Assembly: GCA_040397235.1 (NCBI GenBank)
Contig: JBBAWH010000003.1
Span: 99,874 to 163,873 of the forward strand
DNA from: Limnocylindrus sp040397235
GTDB lineage: Bacteria; Chloroflexota; Limnocylindria; Limnocylindrales; Limnocylindraceae
Reading direction: 5' to 3'
DNA length: 64,000 bases
Both the position numbers and the translations under genes were made by a program. Each line of letters begins with the position of its first letter. The first letter of the stretch is position 1. This document shows, one piece after another, positions 9,166 to 17,373 of the stretch. The notes under the pieces are model-generated. The model did no database searches. It was not told where the DNA came from and saw nothing but the letters and a program-made list of their open reading frames with translations.

Positions 9166-9528
9166 TCAGCGCGCTGGGCGTCGGGTCGAGAAGCAGTTGT
9201 CGCAGTAAACCGGCTTGCCGCTGGTTGGCAGGAAGGGGACCATGGTCTCCTTGCCGCAATCCGAGCAGGTTGCTGGGTGCAACTCGCGTGGTCCGCGAGG
9301 TGCGCGTGGGGCGCCGTAGCCGCCGGCGCTGTAAGAGCTGCCACCGGTGTAGCCGCCGAAGCCGCCACCCGCTGAACCACCCTCGCGCTGCGCCTTACGG
9401 GCATTGCGGCATGGTGTGCAGCGCTTTGGCTCTGTGAAGCCGCGCTCAGCGTAGAACTCCTGGTCCCGCGCTGTGAATACGAATTCCTGGCTGCAATCCA
9501 TGCAGACCAAGTTCTTGTCTGTGTACAT
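9166..9528 (-). CDS. Zinc-ribbon domain protein with glycine-rich linker
   Basis: This is a 120-residue protein with two cysteine modules. The N-terminal module is VCMDC then RCTPC, of the zinc-ribbon type described as Cx2C-x17-20-Cx2C. A Gly/Tyr/Ser-rich, RGP-containing linker follows. The C-terminal module is ATCSDCGK, a PFLPTSGKPVYC stretch, then DNC. Similar proteins are widespread in Chloroflexota and related uncultured lineages. The low-complexity linker resembles RNA-binding proteins, but function is unknown. I choose the ATG at 9528 because AGGAG lies 8 bases before it; a GTG at 9537 overlaps that site. Confidence 0.82.
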   Translation of the reverse strand: MYTDKNLVCMDCSQEFVFTARDQEFYAERGFTEPKRCTPCRNARKAQREGGSAGGGFGGYTGGSSYSAGGYGAPRAPRGPRELHPATCSDCGKETMVPFLPTSGKPVYCDNCFSTRRPAR

Positions 9529-9697
9529 TCCGTTCACTCCTAGTGCTGGCTCGCCTCGTGGTCCGATGCTGGTCTCGCGAGCCCTGGATGGGAACGGTTG
9601 ACTGATCTCGGTCGCGTGCGTGCGTGCTTATGTCCACCGAAGCCCGGGGGACTTTCGTAGCATACGGCATCCGGCTCATCTCTCATGGGGGCTGCCC

Positions 9698-9703
9698 TAC
9701 AAT
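9698..9703 (+). promoter_or_regulatory. -10 element for aquaporin gene
   Basis: TACAAT is a near-consensus -10 box. It sits between GGGGCT and AGCCCC, which can pair. An in-frame ATG at 9712 lies 8 bases downstream and could serve as a leaderless start adding 15 residues, but the ATG at 9757 has a GGAGG site and fits the protein family better. Confidence 0.5.
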
Positions 9704-9756
9704 CAGCCCCAATGGGGTGCCGCTGGCCCCCCGAAGACTCGTGGAGGTCCCTACGA

Positions 9757-10449
9757 ATGCCCAGTCGAACCCTCGTCGCCGCCCTCGCCGCTGAGGTGAT
9801 CGGCACCTTCCTCTTCTTCGTGGTCGGAGCGGGCGCGGTGATCATGGACGCCCAGACCGGCGGGGCGGTCGGCCTTATCGGGATCGCCCTCGCCCACGGC
9901 CTCGTTCTTGCCGCCCTTGGCACCGCCTTCGCCCCGATCAGTGGCGGGCAGTTCAACCCGGTGGTGACCGTGGCCCTCTGGCTGGTTGGCAAAGTCCGAA
10001 CCATTGAGGGGATCCGCTACATCGCGGCCCAGCTGGTCGGCGCCGTTGCCGCTGGGTTCGCCCTCAAGCTCGCCTTCGGCGGCTTCGAGCCAGGCGACAC
10101 CGCCTGGTCAGTTGCAGGCGGTGGATCACCCGCTGTTGCTGCTGGCCTGACCCAGGTCACGGCGATCGCCATCGAGGCGGTCCTCACTGCCGTGTTGGTC
10201 TACGCCGTCCTCCTGACCGCCGTTGATAAGCGCGCACCACAGCTCGGTGCACTCCTCATTGGCGGCGTGATCATCGCCGACATCATGGTGGGCGGACCGC
10301 TCACCGGCGCAGCAATGAACCCGGCGCGCTGGTTCGGCCCTGCGTTGGCGCTTGGCGACCTGTCGGCCGCCGTCGTCTACATCGTTGGGCCGCTCATCGG
10401 TGCGGTCGTGGCCGCACTCTCCGTTCGCTACCTCTTCGCTGAGCGCTAA
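9757..10449 (+). CDS. Aquaporin/glycerol facilitator (MIP family)
   Basis: The 230-residue membrane channel has the six-helix, two-half-helix plan of the major intrinsic protein family. The second pore motif is canonical (AAMNPARWFGPAL). The first is GGQFNPVV, so the usual NPA is NPV. Such changes occur in divergent MIP proteins and may alter selectivity. GGAGG lies 9 bases before the ATG. It is followed without a gap by a nitroreductase-type gene whose GTG directly abuts its TAA. Confidence 0.9.
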   Translation: MPSRTLVAALAAEVIGTFLFFVVGAGAVIMDAQTGGAVGLIGIALAHGLVLAALGTAFAPISGGQFNPVVTVALWLVGKVRTIEGIRYIAAQLVGAVAAGFALKLAFGGFEPGDTAWSVAGGGSPAVAAGLTQVTAIAIEAVLTAVLVYAVLLTAVDKRAPQLGALLIGGVIIADIMVGGPLTGAAMNPARWFGPALALGDLSAAVVYIVGPLIGAVVAALSVRYLFAER

Positions 10450-10935
10450 GTGCCAGGCGACGATTGGGCGGCACGGCGCCCTTCGTGGCTGAAGGGGGCA
10501 CAGCGCTGGTTCGGTCGACTGATTGGACTCGTTGCGCCGTTACACGCGCGCCTTGCACTTGCAACCAACGGTTGGGTGTCGCCCAACCTTGGTGGGCGAC
10601 CGGGAATCATCTTGGAGACGATCGGTCGGCGCAGCGGCACGCCACGTCGCGTCGTGCTGACTTATCTCCCCGACGGTGATCGCATTGTGGTGATCGCCAG
10701 CAACTATGGACGCGAGGGTCACCCAGCCTGGTATCGCAACATCGAGGCCGAGCCGAGGGTCACGATCATCTACAAGCGTTTCCGACGACCGTATCGCGCG
10801 CGCATTGCCGTTGGTGAAGAGCGGCTGCGATACCTGCGCGCAACCGATGATGCGACGTACGGTGTGTACGCGGCGTATGCTCGAAAGACGTCGCGTGAGA
10901 TCCCCGTTGTGATCTTGGAGCCCGCCGCGCAATGA
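10450..10935 (+). CDS. Deazaflavin-dependent nitroreductase family protein (DUF385)
   Basis: The 161-residue protein has the split-barrel fold signature of the F420-dependent Ddn/DUF385 family: TIGRRSGTPRRVVL, then VVIASNYGREGHPAWYRN, then an acidic VTI strand. Members reduce substrates with F420H2 or bind heme or fatty acids. F420 use is inferred from the family and fits a chloroflexotal or actinobacterial host. The GTG start directly follows the aquaporin stop, and the end overlaps azlC by 4 bases. Confidence 0.85.
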   Translation: MPGDDWAARRPSWLKGAQRWFGRLIGLVAPLHARLALATNGWVSPNLGGRPGIILETIGRRSGTPRRVVLTYLPDGDRIVVIASNYGREGHPAWYRNIEAEPRVTIIYKRFRRPYRARIAVGEERLRYLRATDDATYGVYAAYARKTSREIPVVILEPAAQ

Positions 10936-11633
10936 GCGGAGTTGCGACCGTACTGAGCACCGCGCGCCGGCGCCTCGTCGTTGACTCGCTTGGTATCTGG
11001 GCTATCGCCATCATTGTTGGCGGCATCTTCGGCTTTACCGCGCGCCAGGGTGGGCTCTCACTGATTGAGGCGATCGCCTTCAGCGCGATTCTCTTCGCTG
11101 GCGCGTCACAATTTGCCGCTGTCGGCCTCCTGGTCGTCAACACGCCGTGGCCGTCGATCGTGCTGCTGGTGTGGCTGCTCAATGCACGACACCTCCTCTA
11201 CTCCGCATCTGTTGCGCCGTACGCCGCGAAACTCTCGCTGAAACTCCGAGCGGGGCTCGCCTATCTGCTCACCGACGAGGCATTCGCCCTCACCACGGCA
11301 CACATTGCACGCCTCGGCCGAATCGACATAAAAGGTGCCTGGTATGCGGGGCTCACGATCTTCGTTCCATGGAACCTCGCAACAATCGCCGGATGGCTCG
11401 CCGGTGCAGCGCTGCCCGACCCAGCAACCATTGGTCTCGATGTGGTCTTCCCCGCGGCGATGGCTGGGCTCGCCATCGGCCTCGTGAAGGATCGCGCGGC
11501 GCTTGTTGCACTGCTTGTTGGTTGTGGCAGCGCAGTTGCCGCAGCGCTCCTGGTTGATCCAAGCGCAGCGATCATGATTGGCGGCCTCGTTGGGCCACTA
11601 GTGGGGCTCGCACTCTTTCGGAGGCGCGCGTGA
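10932..11633 (+). CDS. azlC: AzlC family branched-chain amino acid exporter subunit
   Basis: The 233-residue membrane protein shows AzlC features: FGFTARQGGLSLIEA, then FAGASQFAAVGLL, then LLNARHLLYS and YLLTDEAFA. With AzlD it forms an exporter for branched-chain amino acids or analogues. It overlaps azlD by 4 bases (GTGA), the normal arrangement. Export activity is inferred from the family. Confidence 0.93.
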   Translation: MSGVATVLSTARRRLVVDSLGIWAIAIIVGGIFGFTARQGGLSLIEAIAFSAILFAGASQFAAVGLLVVNTPWPSIVLLVWLLNARHLLYSASVAPYAAKLSLKLRAGLAYLLTDEAFALTTAHIARLGRIDIKGAWYAGLTIFVPWNLATIAGWLAGAALPDPATIGLDVVFPAAMAGLAIGLVKDRAALVALLVGCGSAVAAALLVDPSAAIMIGGLVGPLVGLALFRRRA

Positions 11634-11962
11634 ACAACGACCTCTTGAGCGCCGATCTAATCCCGCTCGCGATCCTTGGTGGGCTCGGCACGTATGCGGC
11701 GCGCGCACTACCGATGCTGGTCCCTGGTATCGATCGCCTGCCACCCGCCGTCCTTGAGTACCTTCGGCTGATCGGCCCAGCGGTGCTTGGCGCGATCGCT
11801 GCGGCATCGGTGTTCGTGCAGGGCGGTGTCTTCACCGTTGGCCCTGAGGCGGTAGCCGTGTTCGCTGGCGCCGCTGCGGGCCGCTGGCGGGGCAACCTAC
11901 TTGTAGGCATGACGCTCTCCGTGTTGGTGGTACTCGCACTGCGCACTATCCTTGGCGCATGA
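11630..11962 (+). CDS. azlD: AzlD family branched-chain amino acid exporter subunit
   Basis: The 110-residue, four-helix membrane protein has TYAARALPMLVP and LPPAVLEYLRLIGPAVLGA, typical of AzlD (DUF1111-free small partner of AzlC). It overlaps azlC at its start and the pyrD-like gene at its end (ATGA), so the transporter pair is embedded in a longer operon with pyrimidine genes. Confidence 0.9.
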   Translation: MNNDLLSADLIPLAILGGLGTYAARALPMLVPGIDRLPPAVLEYLRLIGPAVLGAIAAASVFVQGGVFTVGPEAVAVFAGAAAGRWRGNLLVGMTLSVLVVLALRTILGA

Positions 11963-12918
11963 TTGACCTGAACGGGATCCAGCTTCGGAATCGTCTGGTC
12001 ACCAGTTCAAGCCTCCTCGGCTACGGCGCACCGAAGGGCCGCTTCGCGATCACCGGTCTCTCGCCGCTCGTAAACTTCGTTGATCTGCGGCGCTTCGGCG
12101 CGGTCACCGTGCGCACTGTGACTGAGCAGCCGCGCGAAGGGCACTTCACCCTGCGTGAGTCGTGGGGGGCAACAGACCTACCCGAGTTCTTCCGCCTCTA
12201 TCGCGGAGCACTCCAGGAGGCAGATGGTGGTTGGCTCAACGCGTTCGGCTGGTCGAACATTGGGGTTGAGCGCTACTTCGATGAGTACTTCCCGCGCACG
12301 AGCGAGCAGAACCGAATCCTCTCGCTCGGTGGCTTTAGTGCTGACGAGTTTTCGTCGCTCGTGGAGACGGTGAATCGCCGCGCGAAGCCAGGCGAGCTCG
12401 CCGCCGTGGAGTTCAATGTCTCCTGTCACAACGTAAACTTTGACTTCAGTGCAATCATCGAGGAGGTGTTGCGACGAGCCGTGCCGGCCTCGCGCTTCCC
12501 GGTGATCCTGAAGCTCTCCCCCGACTTTGACTACCTCGAGCATGCGCGTCTTGCCGAGGCGACGGGGGTCGCTGCGATCTCTGCGATCAACACGGTGAAG
12601 GGGCTGCGGCTCAACCCAGCGACCGGGACACCGCTGCTGAAGAACCGTTACGGCGGCCTCTCCGGGCGTGCGATCAAGCCAATCGGGCTGCGCGTGGTTA
12701 GCGAGCTGCGCGAGGCGGGGATCATACTCCCGATTATCGCTGGCGGCGGCGTGCGCACCTTCAACGATGTGCGCGAGTACGGCTGGGCGGGGGCCGACGC
12801 CTGCTCGCTCGGCTCCGAGGCGTGGCTGAAGCGCATTTGGTCGCTGCCGTTTGCACCGCTCCATGCGCTGCACATTCGCCGACTGATCGGCCAAGTAGAG
12901 GGGTGGAGTCCACGATGA
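11959..12918 (+). CDS. pyrD: Dihydroorotate dehydrogenase-like flavoprotein (class 1 type)
   Basis: The 319-residue TIM-barrel flavoenzyme has class 1 features. EFNVSCHNV holds the Cys that serves as catalytic base in class 1 enzymes, although the usual Pro after it is His. VILKLSPDFD supplies an FMN-contacting lysine. INTVKGL and GGLSGRAIKPIGL are followed by the phosphate loop IAGGGVRTF. It probably oxidises dihydroorotate to orotate in UMP synthesis. Because the N-terminus (GIQLRNRLVTSSSLLGYG) departs from well-studied enzymes, a related pyrimidine dehydrogenase role is possible. It overlaps cytidine deaminase by 4 bases. Confidence 0.8.
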   Translation: MIDLNGIQLRNRLVTSSSLLGYGAPKGRFAITGLSPLVNFVDLRRFGAVTVRTVTEQPREGHFTLRESWGATDLPEFFRLYRGALQEADGGWLNAFGWSNIGVERYFDEYFPRTSEQNRILSLGGFSADEFSSLVETVNRRAKPGELAAVEFNVSCHNVNFDFSAIIEEVLRRAVPASRFPVILKLSPDFDYLEHARLAEATGVAAISAINTVKGLRLNPATGTPLLKNRYGGLSGRAIKPIGLRVVSELREAGIILPIIAGGGVRTFNDVREYGWAGADACSLGSEAWLKRIWSLPFAPLHALHIRRLIGQVEGWSPR

Positions 12919-13361
12919 GGATCACCGAGGCCGACCTCACGCCAATTGAGGCGAAGCTCGTTGCCGCGGCGCGTGCCATTCGTCCGCGCGCATACGCGCC
13001 GTACTCCAGTTACACGGTTGGCGCTGCCGCAGCCGACGAGAACGGCGGGATTCACGTTGGCGCGAACATGGAGCGTGTCGACTACACCCTGACCGTGCAC
13101 GCCGAACAGCACACGATGAATGCGATGCGCCTAGCCACCGATGCGCGTGCCGTCGCTCTCGCGTTTGCGGTGCAGTCACCAGCGGAAGCGCCGGCGCCGT
13201 GTGGAATCTGCCGCCAGAGGATTCGCGAGTTCGCGGCGTCGCTTTCGATTCCGATCGTCGCCGTTAACTTCGACGAGCAACTTGAGATCCTGCGCATCAA
13301 TCGCTACCCGTTCGATCTGCTCCTGCCTAACTCCTTCGGCCCGGAGAACATCGGCAAATAA
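12915..13361 (+). CDS. cdd: Cytidine deaminase
   Basis: The 148-residue enzyme has the zinc site HAE (TVHAEQHTM) and PCGICRQ, plus the entry motif YAPYSSYTVGAA. It deaminates cytidine and deoxycytidine in pyrimidine salvage. The ATG overlaps the preceding stop as ATGA. A longer frame to 12822 lies inside the upstream gene and is not used. It fits with the neighbouring pyrD-like gene and the nucleoside genes elsewhere in the window. Confidence 0.93.
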   Translation: MRITEADLTPIEAKLVAAARAIRPRAYAPYSSYTVGAAAADENGGIHVGANMERVDYTLTVHAEQHTMNAMRLATDARAVALAFAVQSPAEAPAPCGICRQRIREFAASLSIPIVAVNFDEQLEILRINRYPFDLLLPNSFGPENIGK

Positions 13362-13364
13362 AAA

Positions 13365-13396
13365 CGCCCCGCCGCGGCATCAGCCACAACGAGGCG
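13365..13396 (+). terminator. Weak hairpin after cdd
   Basis: CGCCCCG and CGAGGCG can pair (one mismatch) across an 18-base loop directly after the cdd stop, with an AATAAAAA run before it and CTTCTATCT after it. It may end the plus operon and, read on the other strand, the small membrane-protein genes. Confidence 0.35.
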
Positions 13397-13416
13397 CTTC
13401 TATCTGATCGTCAGCG

Positions 13417-13500
13417 TTAGCTGCGGAGATCCTTATACGCCGCCCAGAGAACTGGGAGACTTACCAAGAAACCAAGCACGAAGACGATCGGGTCGTTCAC
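13417..13500 (-). CDS. Tiny single-span membrane peptide (27 residues)
   Basis: A GTG-started frame encodes 27 residues: a hydrophobic stretch VFVLGFLVSLPVLWAAY with a charged end KDLRS. Its start overlaps the stop of the preceding 56-residue gene (GTGA), the same coupling used by real genes throughout this window. I do not recognise it. The membrane-span pattern and the overlap support translation, but no homology is known to me. Confidence 0.5.
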   Translation of the reverse strand: MNDPIVFVLGFLVSLPVLWAAYKDLRS

Positions 13501-13667
13501 TTGCTCTTCTTGGCGAGCAGGGTGCCGAGCGAAAGGATCGCTGGAACCCACAGGCCGATGTAGATTGAGGTCTCGGTGTTCTGGACAAATCCGACACCAA
13601 AGTAGTGCGCGAGTGAAAGTGCGAGGCTGGCTACTGCAGCCAAGATGTACAGGTTCTTCGAATCCAT
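13497..13667 (-). CDS. Small two-span membrane protein (56 residues)
   Basis: An ATG frame with a GGAGG site 4 bases upstream encodes 56 residues. Two hydrophobic stretches (about residues 7-25 and 35-51) flank a short polar loop FVQNTETS, and the tail is KKSK. I do not recognise the family. The strong ribosome site, the sensible topology and the 4-base overlap with a second small membrane peptide support a real gene filling an otherwise empty 370-base gap. Confidence 0.7.
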   Translation of the reverse strand: MDSKNLYILAAVASLALSLAHYFGVGFVQNTETSIYIGLWVPAILSLGTLLAKKSK

Positions 13668-13734
13668 GTTTCCTCCCTAAAGTTTGAGCTGAACTTCAGC
13701 CCTCCCAAAACGGTAGCCGATTCGCCGATATAAC

Positions 13735-14772
13735 TCAATCGTTAAGGGCTGGGGCTGCCGGATCGTCGCCCGCGGTGAGTTCTACCCGCTCGATCCTCTC
13801 GCCTCGGTCAAGCACCTTCTTTGAGGAGATCTTGATCTGCTCAATGTCTTTATTGGCCTGCCCGAAGTGCCCCTCAAGGCTCTCTACGCGCTCGCCAAGG
13901 CGGCCCACGTCGTCGAGAATCAGCCGCACCTCGCGCTGGATCAGCGAGGCCTGCGCGGCGATCTTGGTGTCGATGTAGACCGAACGAAGGTTGGTGAGCC
14001 AGCCGTGAATGGTGTTCGGGCTGGCGAGGTAGACCCGCCTCTTACTCGCGTACTCCACCAGATCGGCGAAGTGCTGCAGCAGCTCACCGTAGATGGACTC
14101 TGCCGGAATGAACATGAGGGCGAGATCACGGGTCTCTCCCTTGATGAGGTACTTCGATGAGATGTCGTCGATGTGCTTCTTTACGTCGACCTTGAACTGG
14201 CGCTCAGCAACGATGCGCGTGGCATCCTCGCTGGCGGCCAGCATGCTGCGATACGACTCGAGTGGAAACTTTGAATCGACGGCGAGATCACCGCCACGCT
14301 CACCGAAGCGAATGAGGCAGTCGACGCGGGCACGATTCGAGAGGGTTGCCTGGAATTCGTAGAGCTCGGCGGGGAGCACATCTTCCACGATCTGCTCCAG
14401 GCGCACCTCGCCAAACGCGCCACGCGCCTGATTGCTTCCAAGGATGCCGACAAGATCGACGACCTGACCCTTCAACTCTTCAATCTGCTGCTGCGCACGG
14501 TCGATAATACCGAGGCGTTCGCCCACTTGCTGCAACTGCTCTGTGGTGCCCTTCGCGCCAGCAACCAGCGCCTGCTGCACGCTCTCTCGATCGCGATTGG
14601 ACTGCGTTACGAGTCCCTGCACCATGGCGGCGAGTTGTGCGGCCTGAATGGCGGCACGCTGGTCGGGCGGAGTTGGGCGCCCAGCGCGGAGCGCTGCGTA
14701 GATCGATGCAAGAGCGGCGGTGCCCGTAAAGAGAATGGCAACTAGCAAGAGCGGATCGTTCATGCCAGCCAT
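13735..14772 (-). CDS. rmuC: RmuC family DNA recombination protein
   Basis: The 345-residue protein has an N-terminal membrane anchor (about residues 5-25), a coiled-coil region to about residue 115, and the RmuC nuclease-like domain. That domain includes GARGAFGE-like QARGAFGEVRLEQI, VDSKFPLESY and LALMFIPAE. RmuC limits inversions and processes branched DNA; the biochemistry is not settled. The second ATG at 14763 lies 7 bases after CAAGAT and could be the leaderless start. Confidence 0.93.
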   Translation of the reverse strand: MAGMNDPLLLVAILFTGTAALASIYAALRAGRPTPPDQRAAIQAAQLAAMVQGLVTQSNRDRESVQQALVAGAKGTTEQLQQVGERLGIIDRAQQQIEELKGQVVDLVGILGSNQARGAFGEVRLEQIVEDVLPAELYEFQATLSNRARVDCLIRFGERGGDLAVDSKFPLESYRSMLAASEDATRIVAERQFKVDVKKHIDDISSKYLIKGETRDLALMFIPAESIYGELLQHFADLVEYASKRRVYLASPNTIHGWLTNLRSVYIDTKIAAQASLIQREVRLILDDVGRLGERVESLEGHFGQANKDIEQIKISSKKVLDRGERIERVELTAGDDPAAPALND

Positions 14773-14827
14773 CTTGCCTGATCACCGTGCCGACTGTTTG
14801 GCACAGTCGCGCAGCCGCGGAGCGGAG

Positions 14828-15925
14828 TTACGCGCCTGGAACGGGCGCTGCGCGCTCGAGGAATTCAGGGATGCGCGTGAGGTCAACGTTGCCACCGCTC
14901 AAGATGACGACCACGCGATCACCAGGGATGACGGGGATGCGGCCAAAGAGAAGTGCGGCGAGTGCGGCGGCGCCGGCAGGCTCAATGACCTGCTTGAGGC
15001 GCTCCATCGCAAAGCGCAGGCCACCGAGGATCTCCTCGTCGGGGAGGGTAATCAGAGCGTCGAGATGCGACGACGCGATTGGGAGAGTCCAGGATCCTGC
15101 ATATGGTGCGCCGAGTCCGTCAGCGATCGTGTCGGGGGTGACTGGAACGATCCCGCCTGTATCCACGGCTTGTTTCACCGCAGACGAGCCGTCGGGCTCA
15201 ACGCCGTAGAGGCGAATCTCGGGCTTGAGTGCGCGAAGCGCAATGGATGCGCCGCAAAGCATGCCGCCACCACCAAGTCCCCCAATGACGACATCAGCCT
15301 CGGGAATCTGCTCAAGGATCTCAATGCCCATGCTGCCGTGTCCGGCAATCACAAACGGGTCATCGAACGGGTGGGCATCGATGAGACCACGCTCTGCGAC
15401 GATCTTGCTCTTGAGCTCGCCAGCAGTGCCCATGTTCCCCTCGACAAGGTGCATCGTGGCACCGTACGCCTTGCAGGCGGCGATCTTTGCGGGCACCGCC
15501 TTTGCCGGCATGACGACCTCGACAGGGATGCCGTAGGCGCGACCCGCCCAGGCGTATGCGGCGGCGGCGTTCCCCGCGCTAAAGGTGATGATCCCGCGGC
15601 GCTTCACATCCTCAATGCCAAAGAATTCAACAAGTCGCGCGACACGATTCAGCATGCCGCGAACCTTGTATGAGCCGCTGCGCTGCAGATGCTCGGACTT
15701 AAATCGCACGCGTCCGTCGCCAAGGAGTGGGCCGCCGCTACGGCGAATTGCGTCGGCAGCACCGACTGAGGCGAGGATTGGCGTGATGTGCAGCTTCCCT
15801 GCGGTGCGCTGGACCGCATCCTTCACTGCCTTCAGATCCATGCTGAACCGCTCGCCCGTCAGGGGGTCGGTGGTCGGCAGTGGCGGATAGGCGGGGCGCT
15901 GTTCGCGAGCGGGTAGGTCGGGCAT
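14828..15925 (-). CDS. PLP-dependent threonine/serine dehydratase-like enzyme
   Basis: The 365-residue fold-type II PLP enzyme has the Schiff-base lysine in SGSYKVRG, the phosphate loop GGLGGGGM and the C-terminal ILSGGNVD. These are the marks of serine/threonine dehydratases. No C-terminal ACT regulatory domain is present, so it resembles catabolic or serine-racemase-like forms more than biosynthetic IlvA. I choose ATG 15925, which lies 6 bases after a TACCGT box; the frame to 16024 runs into the divergent gene. Confidence 0.85.
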   Translation of the reverse strand: MPDLPAREQRPAYPPLPTTDPLTGERFSMDLKAVKDAVQRTAGKLHITPILASVGAADAIRRSGGPLLGDGRVRFKSEHLQRSGSYKVRGMLNRVARLVEFFGIEDVKRRGIITFSAGNAAAAYAWAGRAYGIPVEVVMPAKAVPAKIAACKAYGATMHLVEGNMGTAGELKSKIVAERGLIDAHPFDDPFVIAGHGSMGIEILEQIPEADVVIGGLGGGGMLCGASIALRALKPEIRLYGVEPDGSSAVKQAVDTGGIVPVTPDTIADGLGAPYAGSWTLPIASSHLDALITLPDEEILGGLRFAMERLKQVIEPAGAAALAALLFGRIPVIPGDRVVVILSGGNVDLTRIPEFLERAAPVPGA

Positions 15926-15931
15926 GTGGGA

Positions 15932-15937
15932 ACGGTA
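15932..15937 (-). promoter_or_regulatory. -10 element, leaderless start of the dehydratase gene
   Basis: On the minus strand TACCGT is followed by 6 bases and then the ATG at 15925, the spacing expected when transcription starts at the first base of the start codon. Confidence 0.5.
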
Positions 15938-15959
15938 GTACATGCGCGGGGGGAGCAGG

Positions 15960-15965
15960 TAGCCT
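15960..15965 (+). promoter_or_regulatory. -10 element, leaderless start of GNAT gene
   Basis: TAGCCT is followed by 6 bases and then the ATG at 15972. It faces away from the dehydratase promoter, 22 bases from it. Confidence 0.5.
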
Positions 15966-15971
15966 GTACGC

Positions 15972-16400
15972 ATGCTGAAAATTCGACCTGCAACCTTCGA
16001 GGAGATCCTGAACCTGCGCCACACCGTGCTGCGCGCGGGGCGGCCGCTGGAGAGCGCCTACTACCCAGGTGATGAGGCTGGCGCTGGTGCGCACTGGGGC
16101 GCCTGGAGCGGCGGTGAGCTCACCTCCTGCGTCTCGCTTTATGCCGTTGAGGGCCCCAGCACCCAACTCCGCGGCGCGGCAACCGCCCCCCACTGGCGCA
16201 ACCAGGGGATCGGTGAGGCGCTAATGCGCGCCGCCATCGCCGCCTGGTGGTCCGACACGAGTGCCCCGCGCGACCTCTGGTGCAACGCGCGGGTGGCGGC
16301 GATCACCCTCTACGAGCGCCTCGGCTTTATCGCCGAGGGGGAGCGCTTCGAGTTCCCCCAGGTCGGCCCACATCAGCGCATGCGCTGGGTTGCTCCATGA
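15972..16400 (+). CDS. GNAT family N-acetyltransferase
   Basis: The 142-residue protein has the GNAT acetyl-CoA loop in PHWRNQGIGEALM and the late strand motif LYERLGFIAEGERFE. The N-terminal IRPATFEEILNLRHTVLR matches this fold. The substrate is unknown. Its stop overlaps the ATG of the EamA carrier (ATGA), so the two are coupled, perhaps for making and exporting an acetylated compound. Confidence 0.88.
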   Translation: MLKIRPATFEEILNLRHTVLRAGRPLESAYYPGDEAGAGAHWGAWSGGELTSCVSLYAVEGPSTQLRGAATAPHWRNQGIGEALMRAAIAAWWSDTSAPRDLWCNARVAAITLYERLGFIAEGERFEFPQVGPHQRMRWVAP

Positions 16401-17338
16401 TCGGCGCCCTCTTCGGCGTGATCGCCGCCTTCTCCTGGGGTGGTGGTGACTTCCTGGGCGGGCTCGCCAGCCGTCGCCTCCCAACCTTCCTTGTCGTCGC
16501 CGCAAGCCAGACGGCAACGCTTGCGCTCCTCATCCCCGTTGCTCTCGCCATTGGCGGCGCGCCGCCAACTGGCGCTGTCCTGCCCACCACGGCGATCGCC
16601 GGAATTGTGGGCGGCACCGGTGTGCTCTTGCTCTATCACGGGTTTGCACACGGCCGCATCTCTATTGTTGCCAGCATCGCCGGCACGCTCTCTGCACTGA
16701 TTCCCGTTGGAGTCAGCATCTTGCAGGGTGAGATTCCATCACTCCTTAGACTCGTTGGATTCTTGGCGGCCATCGTTGCGATCATCATCGTCTCGACGAG
16801 CGCTGTTGAGCATGCCGTCGCTGGCGAGGCGGGTGCGCACGCCGATGCATCGAGTGGCGCGGCGGCTCGCGGCGGTGCGTTCTACGGAGTGGCGGCTGGC
16901 ATCTGCTTCGCAAGTTTCAGCCTGATCTTCGCCGGTGTTGAATCAGACGCAACGGTGTGGCTCATCACCATCCTGCGCATTGCCAGCGTCTCCGCGTTGG
17001 CGCTGGTCTTCATTGTGGCTCGCCTGGTCGGCCGTCGGCCACCTGGCGATGAGCCGATTCGCGATGGCGCGATTCCCACGAGCCTGCTGCCACGACTGCG
17101 CCTCCTGCTGCTCCTCACCGTGGCGGGCACATGCGAAACGGCGGGGAATCTCTTCTTCTTCCTCTCGAAAGAGGAGAGCGGTGTGGCGGTGGCGGCGGTC
17201 TTCACCTCGATCGCGCCAATCACCACGGTGATCTTTGCGGCGCTGCTACTGGGCGAACGCGTGACCGCGCGCCAAGCTTTGGGGATTGCCCTTGCGGGCG
17301 TTGCAACCATTGCGATCGCCCTCGGCGGCGTGGCGTAG
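16397..17338 (+). CDS. EamA/DMT family transporter
   Basis: The 313-residue protein has about ten membrane segments in two repeated halves, the EamA plan. FSWGGGDFLGGLASRR lies in the first half, and AAVFTSIAPITTVIFAALLL and GERVTARQALG in the second. It likely exports a small metabolite. The start overlaps the GNAT stop; a longer frame to 16247 lies inside the GNAT gene. Confidence 0.88.
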   Translation: MIGALFGVIAAFSWGGGDFLGGLASRRLPTFLVVAASQTATLALLIPVALAIGGAPPTGAVLPTTAIAGIVGGTGVLLLYHGFAHGRISIVASIAGTLSALIPVGVSILQGEIPSLLRLVGFLAAIVAIIIVSTSAVEHAVAGEAGAHADASSGAAARGGAFYGVAAGICFASFSLIFAGVESDATVWLITILRIASVSALALVFIVARLVGRRPPGDEPIRDGAIPTSLLPRLRLLLLLTVAGTCETAGNLFFFLSKEESGVAVAAVFTSIAPITTVIFAALLLGERVTARQALGIALAGVATIAIALGGVA

Positions 17339-17358
17339 ACGAACTGTTACAGAACCGC

Positions 17359-17364
17359 TACTAT
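17359..17364 (+). promoter_or_regulatory. -10 element for the lone winged-helix regulator
   Basis: TACTAT lies 9 bases before the ATG at 17374, so the transcript would have a leader of at most two or three bases. No clear -35 box is seen. Confidence 0.45.
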
Positions 17365-17373
17365 CGCTCTCCC

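Noticed and set aside
9610..9625. GCGT repeats in the gap before the aquaporin gene
   Set aside because: Only about three tandem units with no larger repeat structure; not a CRISPR array or minisatellite.
14720..15673. 317-codon plus-strand frame opposite the dehydratase gene
   Set aside because: It is complementary to a well-conserved PLP enzyme and has no recognisable motifs.
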